Below, in pieces: positions 49,006-59,359 of a stretch of 64,000 nucleotides of DNA; within the stretch, counting starts at the first letter, position 1; each line of letters opens with the position of its first letter. The stretch is from Carnegiea gigantea (lineage: Eukaryota > Streptophyta > Magnoliopsida > Caryophyllales > Cactaceae): contig JAKOGI010000143.1 in NCBI GenBank assembly GCA_029747015.1, forward strand, positions 970,001-1,034,000. The letters are read 5' to 3'. Below the pieces are notes generated by a model. The model was not told the DNA's origin and did not search any database. It saw nothing but the letters and a program-made list of their open reading frames with translations. A program made the translations under genes and the position numbers.

Positions 49006-52000
49006 ATGGCGGTCCTCTCTTTTACTTCTTCTTTCTCTCTCGTCTTTCTCATTGCTTCCTTCATCGCATTTGCCTTTGTTCGAGCAAACACTGACGCCAA
49101 TGACGGTATTTTGTTCATTCTGTTTATTCAAGTTTGTCTAAGTTTCGTCTTTTTAGTTAATATGGTTATCTCCTCAGCTTGCTTTTTACTGGATTCGTTC
49201 ATTATTTCTTGTTCAGCGTGAATTGAATTAAATTTGTTAGTTTTAGTGTGATTTGCGTTTGTGTTCTGAGGTTGAATTTTTGTGGTCCCTTTTGAGTGAT
49301 ATTTTAGTAGAGTGTTAGATGATTGTGGGATAAAAGAGAGGGAGGAGACAGAAAGTAAAGTTAACGGAGAAAGAAATATGATCGATCCTGGGTGGAACCC
49401 CTTTTGCAGGATTTGATTTCGTGGAATACATTCAAAGTGGGGCCTGAATTTTGTGTTCGAACTTTGAACTGTCAAAATGTTTGTTTGCTTGCTTTGAGTT
49501 TCTCAATTCTGTTCTTAATGTGGCCGAAAAATTTAGCCCAAATAAGGCTGGTAAAGGAGAAGAGAAACTTTGGGGGACCTTTTGTGGTAATCCCATGTTG
49601 GAAATATATGAGACCCTTTATTCTTCTCAATTGGCTTGTAGCCCCTTTGCTTGAAGAATCTGTGAACTTTCAGGCTTAGAGGAGGAAAGAAACCCAACTG
49701 TTTTCTTTTTAAAATTTTTGGTTTGGCGGTCCTGCTTATTATTCGTTTTCTGGAGCTAAAGACATGATCTGATCGGTCTTCTTGCTAATTATTTTATATC
49801 ATTCCTTTTTTGTTACTTAGTGTGTCCTTTGTTTTTTCAGTGCAAGCTCTTCAAGTTTTGTATGGTGCCTTGAATAATCCTTCTCTGTCGGGCTGGAAAT
49901 CGAGTGGCAGTGATCCCTGTGGGGAGTCTTGGCAAGGGGTCAAGTGTGACGGTTCAGCTGTAATCTCCCTGTATGTTTTTCTCATGCTATTGTTTTCTGG
50001 GTTGCAATGCTTATAGTTTTATTACCAGTTCATGGTGTGTTTTTGATGGCTTGACAGGGAACTTTCTGGTTTGGGACTAATTGGGACCATGGGATATTTG
50101 CTTTCTAACCTTGTATCACTAAAGACAATGTGAGGAACACCTAATGCTTCAATGTCTTCATTTGAAGTTGAGCGATATTGAAATCACATTTGAACGATTT
50201 GTCATTGAATTTCGCTTGCAATTTTGCTGGCAGGGATTTGAGCGACAACAATATTCACGATGCGATCCCTTTTCAGATGCCACCCAATCTAACTACCCTG
50301 TAAGTTTTAGACTTAGCCGCCCATGAATCTTGCATGCGCTCATGCAGTGGAAAGGGATTGGTTTGAATTGTCTTATTTTGTACTTGCTTGGCCCCTGTGC
50401 ATGCAGAAATCTTGCCAGCAATAACCTCAGTGGAAGCCTACCCTATTCCATTTCAGGGATGATTTCACTTAATTATTTGTAAGTGGGCCCTATTTCTTGT
50501 CTGTGTTGGAATTCAGATTGCGTCAGATCATTTTGCTAGTTCTCATCAACTGGGCTTCCTGCTATCTAATTGCAGGAATGTCAGTGGCAATTCGCTATCC
50601 CAGTCAATTGGGGATGTATTTGCCAATCATTCTGCACTCGCAACCATGTAACTCAAAGTCCAACCATTAAAATACATGCTTACTGTGTCTATTATGGCAA
50701 TTGCATGCGATGAATGCTGTCTGATGTTGACTGCAGATTCTTATAGCAGTCTAGAAATCTTTTTTAAAAAGTTGACTGTGGCTGTACCATGTTCTGCAGA
50801 GATCTCTCTCACAATAACTTGTCTGGGGATCTTCCAAATTCTATGAGTTCCTTGTCCAACCTTTCAACCCTGTGAGTGATTGTCAGAGCTGACTCGTTTT
50901 ATGATTTTATGCTTTTCCTATCGATATGTATTTTGTTAAGACATCTCATTGTTCCCTGCCATTTTGCAGGCATGTTCAAAACAATCAGTTGACTGGTTCA
51001 CTTAATCTTCTTGTTGGTCTTCCGTTGGATAGCCTGTAAGCTCGCACCTGAGATGCCTCACTATTTGATTTTGTCTAATTTTATTATTATTCGTTTTTGC
51101 ATAATTATTTAAGTAGAAGAAGTACTGAGTACTGCATCGCACATGTACAAGACAGGAATGTCGCAGAAAATCACTTTACAGGATGGTTACCACAGGAACT
51201 GAAGTCAATACCCAATTTTGTGTAAGCCATTGTTCCTCATCTTTTGTTTTAATACTATTTTTTTGGATTGTTTCTTTTTTTCTCTTTTTTGGGGGGAGGG
51301 GATTGTTCCCAATTTTGGCATAGCTGTTTTCCAGATAGATTTTCCCATTTGCGCTTTTTTTTTTTTGACAGGTATGATGGCAATTCATTTGACCACGGCC
51401 CTGCTCCGGCACCATCACCGTATACCCCACCTCCTTCTGGAAGATTTAGTAAACGGAATCATAGCAGTTCAGGAGGCAGTGCTCACTTATCTGAGGGTTC
51501 TAGTCAGCAGTCATCTCATGGACATAATAAGTCTTTAACTATTGTAACAGTTGTTGGGATAGTCTTAGCTGCTTCACTCTTGCTTCTGCTTGGTTTGCTT
51601 TGTCTTCTGTTCTGTAAGAGGAAACAGAAAACAGAGGATAGTGGTGGCCAAATGTCAGTGGGAAGTGTCTCCAATGGTGGAGGAAAAGGTGGAATTTCCT
51701 CTTACATCTATTGCGTTAGCAGATCCCCCCCTGCGGTTGACTTAATTATGCTTAACGTTGACCAGTGATTCTGAATGTTAATTCTGAAATTTGACTTCTA
51801 TATTATCTGCAGCCTTATATTCATTTATCTAGAACTAGGTTAATAAATTGGTTCTTTTTCTTTTTTCTTTTTTGCTTCCTATTTTCTACATCTTGGAGCA
51901 ATCTGCTGATGTTCATCACCTCTATGGTTTTAGTGCGTTATGTTTCCTCTGTGTGAATGTGTAGTATTTCTAGCAATCAGGTAAACCAATTCAATAGGAC

Positions 52001-52620
52001 TATCACTAATTCTATGCAACCTCTGAGAACAGCTCATCGGGTTGATCAGGACTTTTTAGTTATGCGTGACATTCCTCATAGTATTTGTGAATAACTTAGG
52101 CAGATTTGTGGAGCTTTTGATGAGACAAAATAGAGGTAGGTACTGCCCTCCAAGATAGATTTGCTTTGTGGCTAAATAATGGATTGGTGAGGGATGAAAC
52201 AAAGCACCAGATTTGCTCACGCCAGACTGGAGGAAGCTCAACTTGTTTCCAGATTCCATATGTTTTCACCTTGTTAAATTAGACCACGATCACATGATGA
52301 AGCCTTGGTTTAGGAGGTTGTTCAACGGACTAACAGTTACAGCTCCTGACTTCATTCTATTTAGTGTGATACTGATTACCATGGCTTGTTGAACAAGATT
52401 GCTACCTTCTATTTCTAAACAAATTCATCAAAGAAGATTCGATCAGTTATGGTCATGTGGAGTTTTTTTTTTGGATTTGAAGTTCTGTGGTTACTGTACT
52501 GTTATTCTTTTGTGCAACTAATGTTGCTTGTATCCATCATATATATATGTATTTTTGATGATATCTTATGTTCTGTGGTTACTGTATTTTTTTTTTTTTT
52601 TTTTTGCAACTAATCTTGCT

Positions 52621-52685
<65 letters not shown>

Positions 52686-55338
52686 CTTTTGATGATATCT
52701 TATGATCTGTCTTGCAGTTAATATGGATATGCAAGAGCTCAGAGTTACAAGCACAGCTGCAGTGCCTGATGTGAAACCCATTCCATCTGAGAAGTTGACA
52801 ATTGACAAAATACAGGGGAGAAGTGGGTCCTTGAAACAAATGAAATCACCTATTACTGCTGCTTCTTATACAGTTGGTTATCTCCAGACTGCGACAAACA
52901 GCTTTAGTCAAGATAATATCATAGGTGAAGGTTCACTTGGTCGTGTTTATAAAGCAGAGTTCTCTAATGGCAAGGTAAATTATGAAATTTAATTTTTCTA
53001 CTTCCTATTATTTCATGACATCCATATTATAGGTATTGCTTGAGGTTCTGCAACAGTTACTGAGGGATTCAGCCGAACTTAAGCAGCCAATTTGGGAGCA
53101 TGAATTCATCATTAACCATTCCTCTTGGGCTCTTTGATGCAGCAGAACTTGCAATTTCTAATCGTCCATCTTAAAAATTTTCCCTATTCTTAACTGTTTT
53201 CTGCTTACCATGATGATGACCTGGATCCTTCCATGGCTTTATACATATTCCTTGAATTGTGCTGTTGCCTCTTGCGTTCTCCTCTTGATAGGGCGCTGCC
53301 ATTATTTGAGTTATGCTTTATTACTGAGCTGATAGAATTTAGATACCAAAATGGAGATGTGTTATGAATAAAGTCTTCTAGATTCATCAGGTGCTTGATT
53401 ACTGACTTTCTCTATGTGATGAGTTTCATTACAGTTTGCCCTTTCATGTGCTATCTTCTTCTTCCGCTGATTTGGGGTGACTTTAGGTCATGGCCGTTAA
53501 GAAGATCGATAATTCAGCACTATCCTTGCAAGAGGAGGATAACTTTCTTGAAGCTGTGTCAAATATGTCACGGCTCAGACACCCAAACATTGTCTCACTA
53601 GCAGGATATTGTTTAGAATATGGACAGCGTCTTTTGGTGTATGAATACATTGGGAATGGGAGTCTGCATGATATGCTACACTTCTCTGATGATGGAAGTA
53701 AAAGATTGACGTGGAATGCACGAGTTAACGTTGCACTTGGAACAGCCCGAGCTTTAGAGTATGCTGCCTTATATCTATTTACTTTCCCTGTTAACTCTAT
53801 CCTGTCATCAACTTTTTTGTCTGAAGACCTAACCCCTTCTCAGATATTTACATGAGGTGTGCTTGCCATCCGTCGTACATAAAAATTTCAAGTCAGCAAA
53901 CATTCTTCTTGATGAAGAGTTCAATCCTCACCTGTCAGATTGTGGGTTGGCTGCTTTAACACCAAATACAGAGAGACAGGTAAAAGACTTATGGCTGAAC
54001 AATGCCTTTGTCTCTAGTGTAGTCATGATGTTTCTGAGTCATAGTCATTCCATTGAGCGTGCATAATATGGTTCAATGATATACCAGTGGATTTCTTCTG
54101 ATGGTCATGTGCTGAGCTTCAGTGGGTTAATTTTAAGCATTGTATGCCTCAACGGAGTTGATAATCAGCTTCCCGAATCCAGAGTGGAAATGTGCTGATA
54201 AGAGTGGGGTTTTGTAGTTCGATCACCATTTTTGTGTTGATTCTCATTTAACTAAAAAGAACATTCAACATCGATCCTGCATGGCTGTGGTCTGGGAGAA
54301 CCTAATGTGTCCAGCCTTATCCCTGCAACCAGTCATGTTTTTTGCGACTTTTACATTGAGAATGTTGGACATGAGTCCTGATGTCGGAGTGTCACCTATC
54401 TAGACATCAGAGCTTTATGATCCTAATCCTGAGAAATTTGATAATCCTGAGAAATTGTACATCAAATCGTCGTATTTGCAAATGATTGATTTCAAGCAAA
54501 AATCTCATGAGGGTGGAAGCTAACTTGTTTGTCGGTTCATCTTTTCACAGGTTTCCACTCAAATGGTGGGGTCTTTTGGTTACAGTGCTCCAGAGTTTGC
54601 CTTGTCAGGAGTGTACACCACGAAAAGTGACGTTTATAGCTTTGGAGTGGTGATGCTGGAGCTTTTGACTGGGCGTAAGCCCTTAGATAGGTTGAACCTT
54701 CGCTTCATTTTGTTTCTTGATGTTCGTTAGGAGGATTGTTTGCTCTGTTTCTTATGAGCATGTTATCCTTTTTAGCTCAAGACCAAGATCGGAACAGTCA
54801 CTTGTCAGATGGGCTACACCCCAACTGCATGATATTGATGCTCTGGCCAAAATGGTTGATCCTGCTCTAAATGGCATGTATCCAGCGAAGTCATTGTCTC
54901 GTTTTGCTGACATTATTGCCCTTTGTGTTCAGGTAGCTTGTTTGCTTGAGATGCACGTTCATAGCTTTTACACTTCAACTATATTTTTACCAGTATTTGT
55001 GAGTCTCTTGGAAATAACCTCTTTGCTTGTCATTTTAAGACGATGCACACCTCAACTTCCTCTAACCCCACTTTGGTGGGATCCACACTAAGCTGTTATT
55101 CAGTTCAATTCCTGCTCCATATTCTTTGTGGTATATATATTCATACCATCAACCTGATTTCAAAACCCTTCATTTCTGTTGGTAGCCTGAGCCAGAGTTT
55201 CGACCACCAATGTCAGAAGTTGTACAAGCACTAGTTCGATTGGTGCAAAGGGCGGGAAGTGCCAAGAGGAGACCCAGTGACGATTCAGGGTTTGGCTTGA
55301 AGACACCTGATCATGATGTGATTGACATGCCATTCTGA
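49006..55338 (+). CDS. SRF: STRUBBELIG-receptor-family LRR receptor-like kinase
   Basis: Sixteen exons: 49006-49105, 49841-49970, 50058-50129, 50234-50299, 50407-50478, 50576-50647, 50800-50871, 50970-51035, 51156-51221, 51372-51688, 52718-52974, 53487-53758, 53844-53979, 54551-54690, 54776-54932 and 55186-55338. They total 2148 nt or 715 aa, close to Arabidopsis SRF6/7. Signal peptide [20 protein letters not shown]; then the SRF N-terminal domain ([20 protein letters not shown]); LRRs encoded by 66/72-nt exons; a Pro-rich segment ([15 protein letters not shown]); a transmembrane helix ([20 protein letters not shown]); then a kinase-like domain. The Gly loop is [14 protein letters not shown] and the ATP-site lysine is in VMAVKKID, but the catalytic loop reads [13 protein letters not shown] and the DFG site reads SDCGLA, so catalysis is doubtful, as is typical for SRFs. 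The 51688 donor (AAAG|GTGGAA) is the least certain junction. A plasma-membrane signalling role is inferred from the family. Confidence 0.95.
52626..52684. repeat. (AT)n microsatellite in SRF intron 10
   Basis: A near-pure AT run of about 59 bp ends 33 bp before the acceptor of exon 11 (52717/52718). It is preceded by a T run of about 20 at 52587-52606. Confidence 0.95.
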
Positions 55339-56496
55339 GCCCCTGGCAACTCAAATTTAACCAGCACCCATTTTATATAGACAGGACAATCACAATCAAA
55401 GTCAAGGATCTGCTTCCGCCTGTTCAATTCAAGGGAAGACATGGAAAACGGGCGTGCTCATAATCAAAATCGGGGTTGAAGAAATCTGGAATTATTTTCC
55501 AGAGCTTATAACAGAGCATGCACGGCACGGGTACATATATATCCAATTGCAATGTAATTAAAATTCTCTGCCTGTTAGATTCATGTACATTAGAAAAGTC
55601 TTTCTGGCCCAGGATTATTTTTTACAGTATTTCTTCTTTGAGCTGCATTTTTTATCCTTTTTTTTTTTTTAACCTCATGTGTACTCAGTTTCAACTTTCA
55701 AGAATAATGTCTCGTATTGTAATTCAAAAAATGACCTGAAATAACCTTTCAAACGTAGGTCTATGTAATTCTTTGTGCTTTTAGCTTTTGGATGCTGTTA
55801 GCTTGTGAAAGTGTGTTTCACTAAATTCGTATATGACACATGGGGACAGAGTTTGCTTCTTTATACAAAAGAGTAACTCGCATCCAAACTGACCGTCCTT
55901 GCTTGAGAGATGTATTTGTGAAGCCGGCACCAACTTATGCTCCAAAGCTTATAACAAGTAATTCCATCATCACATTCAAAGCAGTGCCCCCCTTCCCCCT
56001 CTTCCCCTGTGGTACCCGAAAAAGAGGGGATATCATGATTACTTCTGATCATGATCAGGAATGCTGGAACACCAAATAATCTACCGCAGGTCCCCCCCCC
56101 CCCCCCCCCCAAAAAAAAAAAAGTGGTTAGAATTGTCCACTGAACATCTCTCATTTCTTCACGGCATTACCTGTAAGAATCAACCGGTAATTATACTCTT
56201 CATTCCATCTAATGAATTCTTGTCTGAACTCAAGGTTGACATCTTGAATATGGACACAGGACACCCCATTCTTCATTAGAAGCAGAGTAATCGTAAAATG
56301 GCTGAATCTCAAATATAATCCGATCCCTGTTTAATATTAGGCCTTCAACCAGATTTTTGCTCGCGGTATCAGTCAAAAGACATGAGTGGAACAAACGCTC
56401 CGAAAGAAGGGAGAATGGAAAAACAGGGGAGGGAGGCGCTGGAGTCGTGAATTCAGAATTTATCAGAGTTAAACAAAAATGTAAAGAGATATTGTT
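55339..56496. other. SRF 3' region and spacer
   Basis: The SRF 3' UTR probably extends a few hundred bases past the stop, to around 55600-55700, but I cannot fix a poly(A) site. A C19-A12 composite homopolymer lies at 56092-56122. No gene seen. Confidence 0.4.
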
Positions 56497-56568
56497 TCCG
56501 TTGCGAGGACTCGAACCCGGTTCTCTCGGGTGAGAGCCGGGTATCCTAACCATCTACACTACAATGGA
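56497..56568 (-). tRNA. tRNA-Glu (CTC), diverged, possibly a pseudogene
   Basis: The 72-nt minus-strand sequence has the tRNA-Glu layout: TCCATTG acceptor strand, D arm TAGTGTAGATGGTTAGGATA, anticodon loop CTCTCAC (anticodon CTC), T arm CCGGGTTCGAGTCC, and CAACGGA closing the acceptor stem. Against the plant tRNA-Glu(CTC) I remember, there are mispairs: A4-C69 in the acceptor stem, C28-A42 in the anticodon stem, and C50-C64 plus G51-T63 in the T stem. The A and B box sequences remain good. No intron and no encoded CCA. It is recognisable, but the stem mismatches make function uncertain. Confidence 0.8.
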
Positions 56569-57372
56569 ATGTGCACTGTTGTGCCGTACTAAACCATTAA
56601 ATCAAGACATCTATGTAGGAGTCAGTTACTAACCCGCCCACTCTGGCCAGTCTTTCATTTCCACATTACTCATGATTTCACCTGAAGAACCCACTTTTTC
56701 CTTCTTAAAAAAAATATTTTTTGGTTTTTCATAGATAAATGTAAGTATGATTGGGGTTCAGATAGAAATTCTAACTCGGGTTACGGTTTGCCCATGCTTG
56801 TCCATGCAAACATACATATGTGGGTTCAAACAATAGATATTATACACTTAGAAGTATGAACTTTTTAATAAGTCAACTAACCTTTTTTTTTTTGACAAGA
56901 TCACATGACACTTTTTATTCATGTGTATTTATAATATAGATCGATTTTAATATATATATATTTGTATGACCTGTGAGAATACATATTTCAGCTACAAGAT
57001 GACCTACGTCATATAGCTAATTATATGTATTTATATGACCTATGTTACACAAATTGGGTCACATATATTGATTCACATGTATTGGGTCAATATATATGTA
57101 TTTATATGACTTGTGAGAATAAATGTTATAGGAATTGCTATGTTATGGGAATTTTGGCATGCACATATTAATATATGTCATGTGCAGACAGTTACAGTAC
57201 TAAAATTGGGTCACAATTCCCATGCCATGCTTGTAGAAATAAATTGTCTAAGCCAAAATTCACTAGCTGCTGTACATCAAATTTCTATCAGAGAGATAGG
57301 GGGAAAAGAAGTCTTAACGTTTATGGATCCTTAAATTCCTAATGTATATCTGCGATATTTTCAAAGCTTAAG
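56569..57372. other. AT-rich spacer
   Basis: Low-complexity sequence with repeated words such as atatatgtatttatatgacctgtg (several variants between 56940 and 57120). No gene recognised. Confidence 0.4.
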
Positions 57373-57545
57373 AGCACTTGCAATGCAAGGCTCACGGGCT
57401 AAAAATTTGACTCACGGTCCAAAAACCACCATGCATTAATGATCCGGTCGCTTCGCTCGCCCCATGGTCCAGCTCACGGCCGCGCGTAATCCGCCCCCGC
57501 CACATTTTCTCTCCCTTTTTTTTGGCCAACTAAGCCTTTAAAAGT
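57373..57545. mobile_element. Candidate MITE fragment
   Basis: The start agcacttgcaatgcaaggct resembles the GAGCACTTGCAATG-type ends of common plant MITEs. The body contains GC-rich ggtcgcttcgctcgcc and cacggccgcgcg, unlike its surroundings. I did not find a matching inverted end, so this is weak. Confidence 0.25.
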
Positions 57546-57701
57546 CTAAAACCCAATAATATATTAGTGATAGGGTCCATAAAATATTATTTTATTTGGT
57601 GATTCAAGTTGGTGATTTACGTGATGTAGAGGAGAGCAAAGGTTGACTTTTCTGCAATCTGCCGACAAATAACTGCCTCAGGTGTAGCACAAATAATGGA
57701 T

Positions 57702-57703
<2 letters not shown>

Positions 57704-57744
<41 letters not shown>

Positions 57745-57751
57745 CGGGGGG
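57704..57751. repeat. T10-G31 composite homopolymer
   Basis: Ten T are followed at once by about 31 G, then cgggggg. It is the longest of several T-run/G-run (or C-run/A-run) composites in the window. Long G runs are error-prone in sequencing, so the exact length is unreliable. Confidence 0.8.
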
Positions 57752-58369
57752 ACGTGAGTGAAGCTTAACTTGCATGGGTTTGGCAACGTACCCAAAAGCC
57801 AAAGTTACAAGCATGCACTGAGAAACCTTATCTTTTGTCTTTTCTTTCTTTCCATCTTTTTTGGAGCTATCACTAAAAAAATGATAAATGGGGTTTAAAT
57901 ACTTATTTTTTATATATCAGTCTAAAGATTTCGTCAACTAAATTAAATGATATTCGAATACTTGCACAATCATTTAGCTAGTTATTAAGATTATGAGTTT
58001 AGACAAATTATTGAAGAGAAATTAAATTTCGTTAGCATGCAATAACAAATGTTAATCCATCCAACATATTTTAAAGTAACTAGGTATGTTCTAAGCATTA
58101 CTGAATTAACTTGTATTATTAAGGGAAGTTTAGGAAAGCTTTCTCTTGCTTTTTTTTTTTTTTTTTTTTGGTTTTTTTGGAAACTAGTAATTAACTCATC
58201 CTTTGACTGAAAATGGTTAATAATTGATTTCAGTATGTTAATACGAAAGGGATTTCCAACTTTTTAAAGATCTATTATTGAGTACTGTTTGTTGTGGTTT
58301 CGCATGGATGCATGCAAGTATGCAACACAACTGCCTGCTTGTCGTGCAAGCATGTTAAGGATACTATAA

Positions 58370-58615
58370 TTGAAGAGCACTTGGTCGGATGACAAGTGTC
58401 GCCTTTCCCATGCTCTCCACTGGGGTTCGACTCAGGGAGACGCATACGTTGTACTTTGTGCGCGGCTGTGCGTTTGGGCTTGGTTTCTGGGCTTGGTTTC
58501 TGGACTTATTGCCTGAGCTTTGATATCCTTCTCCCTCACTGCCCGTTGTGGTCCATTGGTAACCTCTGAGATAAAGATCTAATAGACTAAGCATATTTAC
58601 TTGTGTTTAAAAAAA
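58370..58615 (+). mobile_element. tRNA-derived SINE
   Basis: About 246 bp ending in tgtttaaaaaaa. A polymerase III B-box-like GGTTCGACTC lies at 58424-58433, about 55 bases from the left end, as in tRNA-derived SINEs. The element is flanked by an imperfect 18-bp direct repeat: atgttaaggatactataa (58352-58369) and atgctcaagatactataa (58616-58633), 15 of 18 identical, including a perfect 10-bp gatactataa. The A box is not clear. No coding frame. Confidence 0.75.
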
Positions 58616-58633
58616 ATGCTCAAGATACTATAA

Positions 58634-59359
58634 CACGCACAAATAGCTATTAAACGTGTTAAAACCACCAAACCGCATTGCAAACTCCAGTTAAATCATA
58701 ATAGTTACTAATATTTATGTTCAAACACCATCTATGCATAGCAACACCCACGGAATGTCTCCATTCACACCTACTCAAAAAACCTAAGGTGTCAATTGGT
58801 TGAAAATCCAAAATCCATCAGGATTTAGGTGAAGGAACGAAAATTTCCATTTCCGTCATGTTTCATTTGCATGAACTTTTTTTTGGGTTCACTTATTAAT
58901 CATACACCTAACGATTTCACCGATCAGCAACATATGGGTTTGCTTAAACACGATGTTGAGACTCAAAAAGCCATCCTCATACCCTATGGCTCCATTAATT
59001 CGATCCCAATGAAGCCGAAGCAACCGACTACATCTCATAGATCTCTCTCTCTCACACAAAGACACATGCACATACTCTTGTATTGCAACTTTGCGAGACA
59101 GCAGTCATCAGGGATTCTGGCACCAAAATTACAGCACGGCTAAACCAAGTTATCTTTCTGCACGGAGTTTTCAACTACAGAGAGAAGCGATAACTCGTGC
59201 CTAAGGGAGACAAACACACAGGGGACAAACTACAAGCCTCACAGTTTTTGGGCACAAGCATGGCCATCAAGTTCACAGCTGACATTACAACTCTTACAAC
59301 ACTGGTTAGTTCTACAGGTGACTTTCAGGCTCTGCAAGGGTATGCCAACGCAGTCCCTT
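58634..59359. other. Spacer and EBS-type gene 3' UTR
   Basis: No additional gene was recognised. The part adjacent to 59359 on the minus strand is the presumed 3' UTR of the BAH-PHD gene. Confidence 0.4.

Noticed and set aside
52566..52839. Minus-strand frames rich in IYIYIY
   Set aside because: These are translations of the AT microsatellite.
55840..56079. Plus-strand frame downstream of the SRF gene
   Set aside because: No domain and no splice link to neighbours. Probably 3' flank.
57604..57814. Minus-strand poly-Pro frames
   Set aside because: They come from the long G run on the plus strand.
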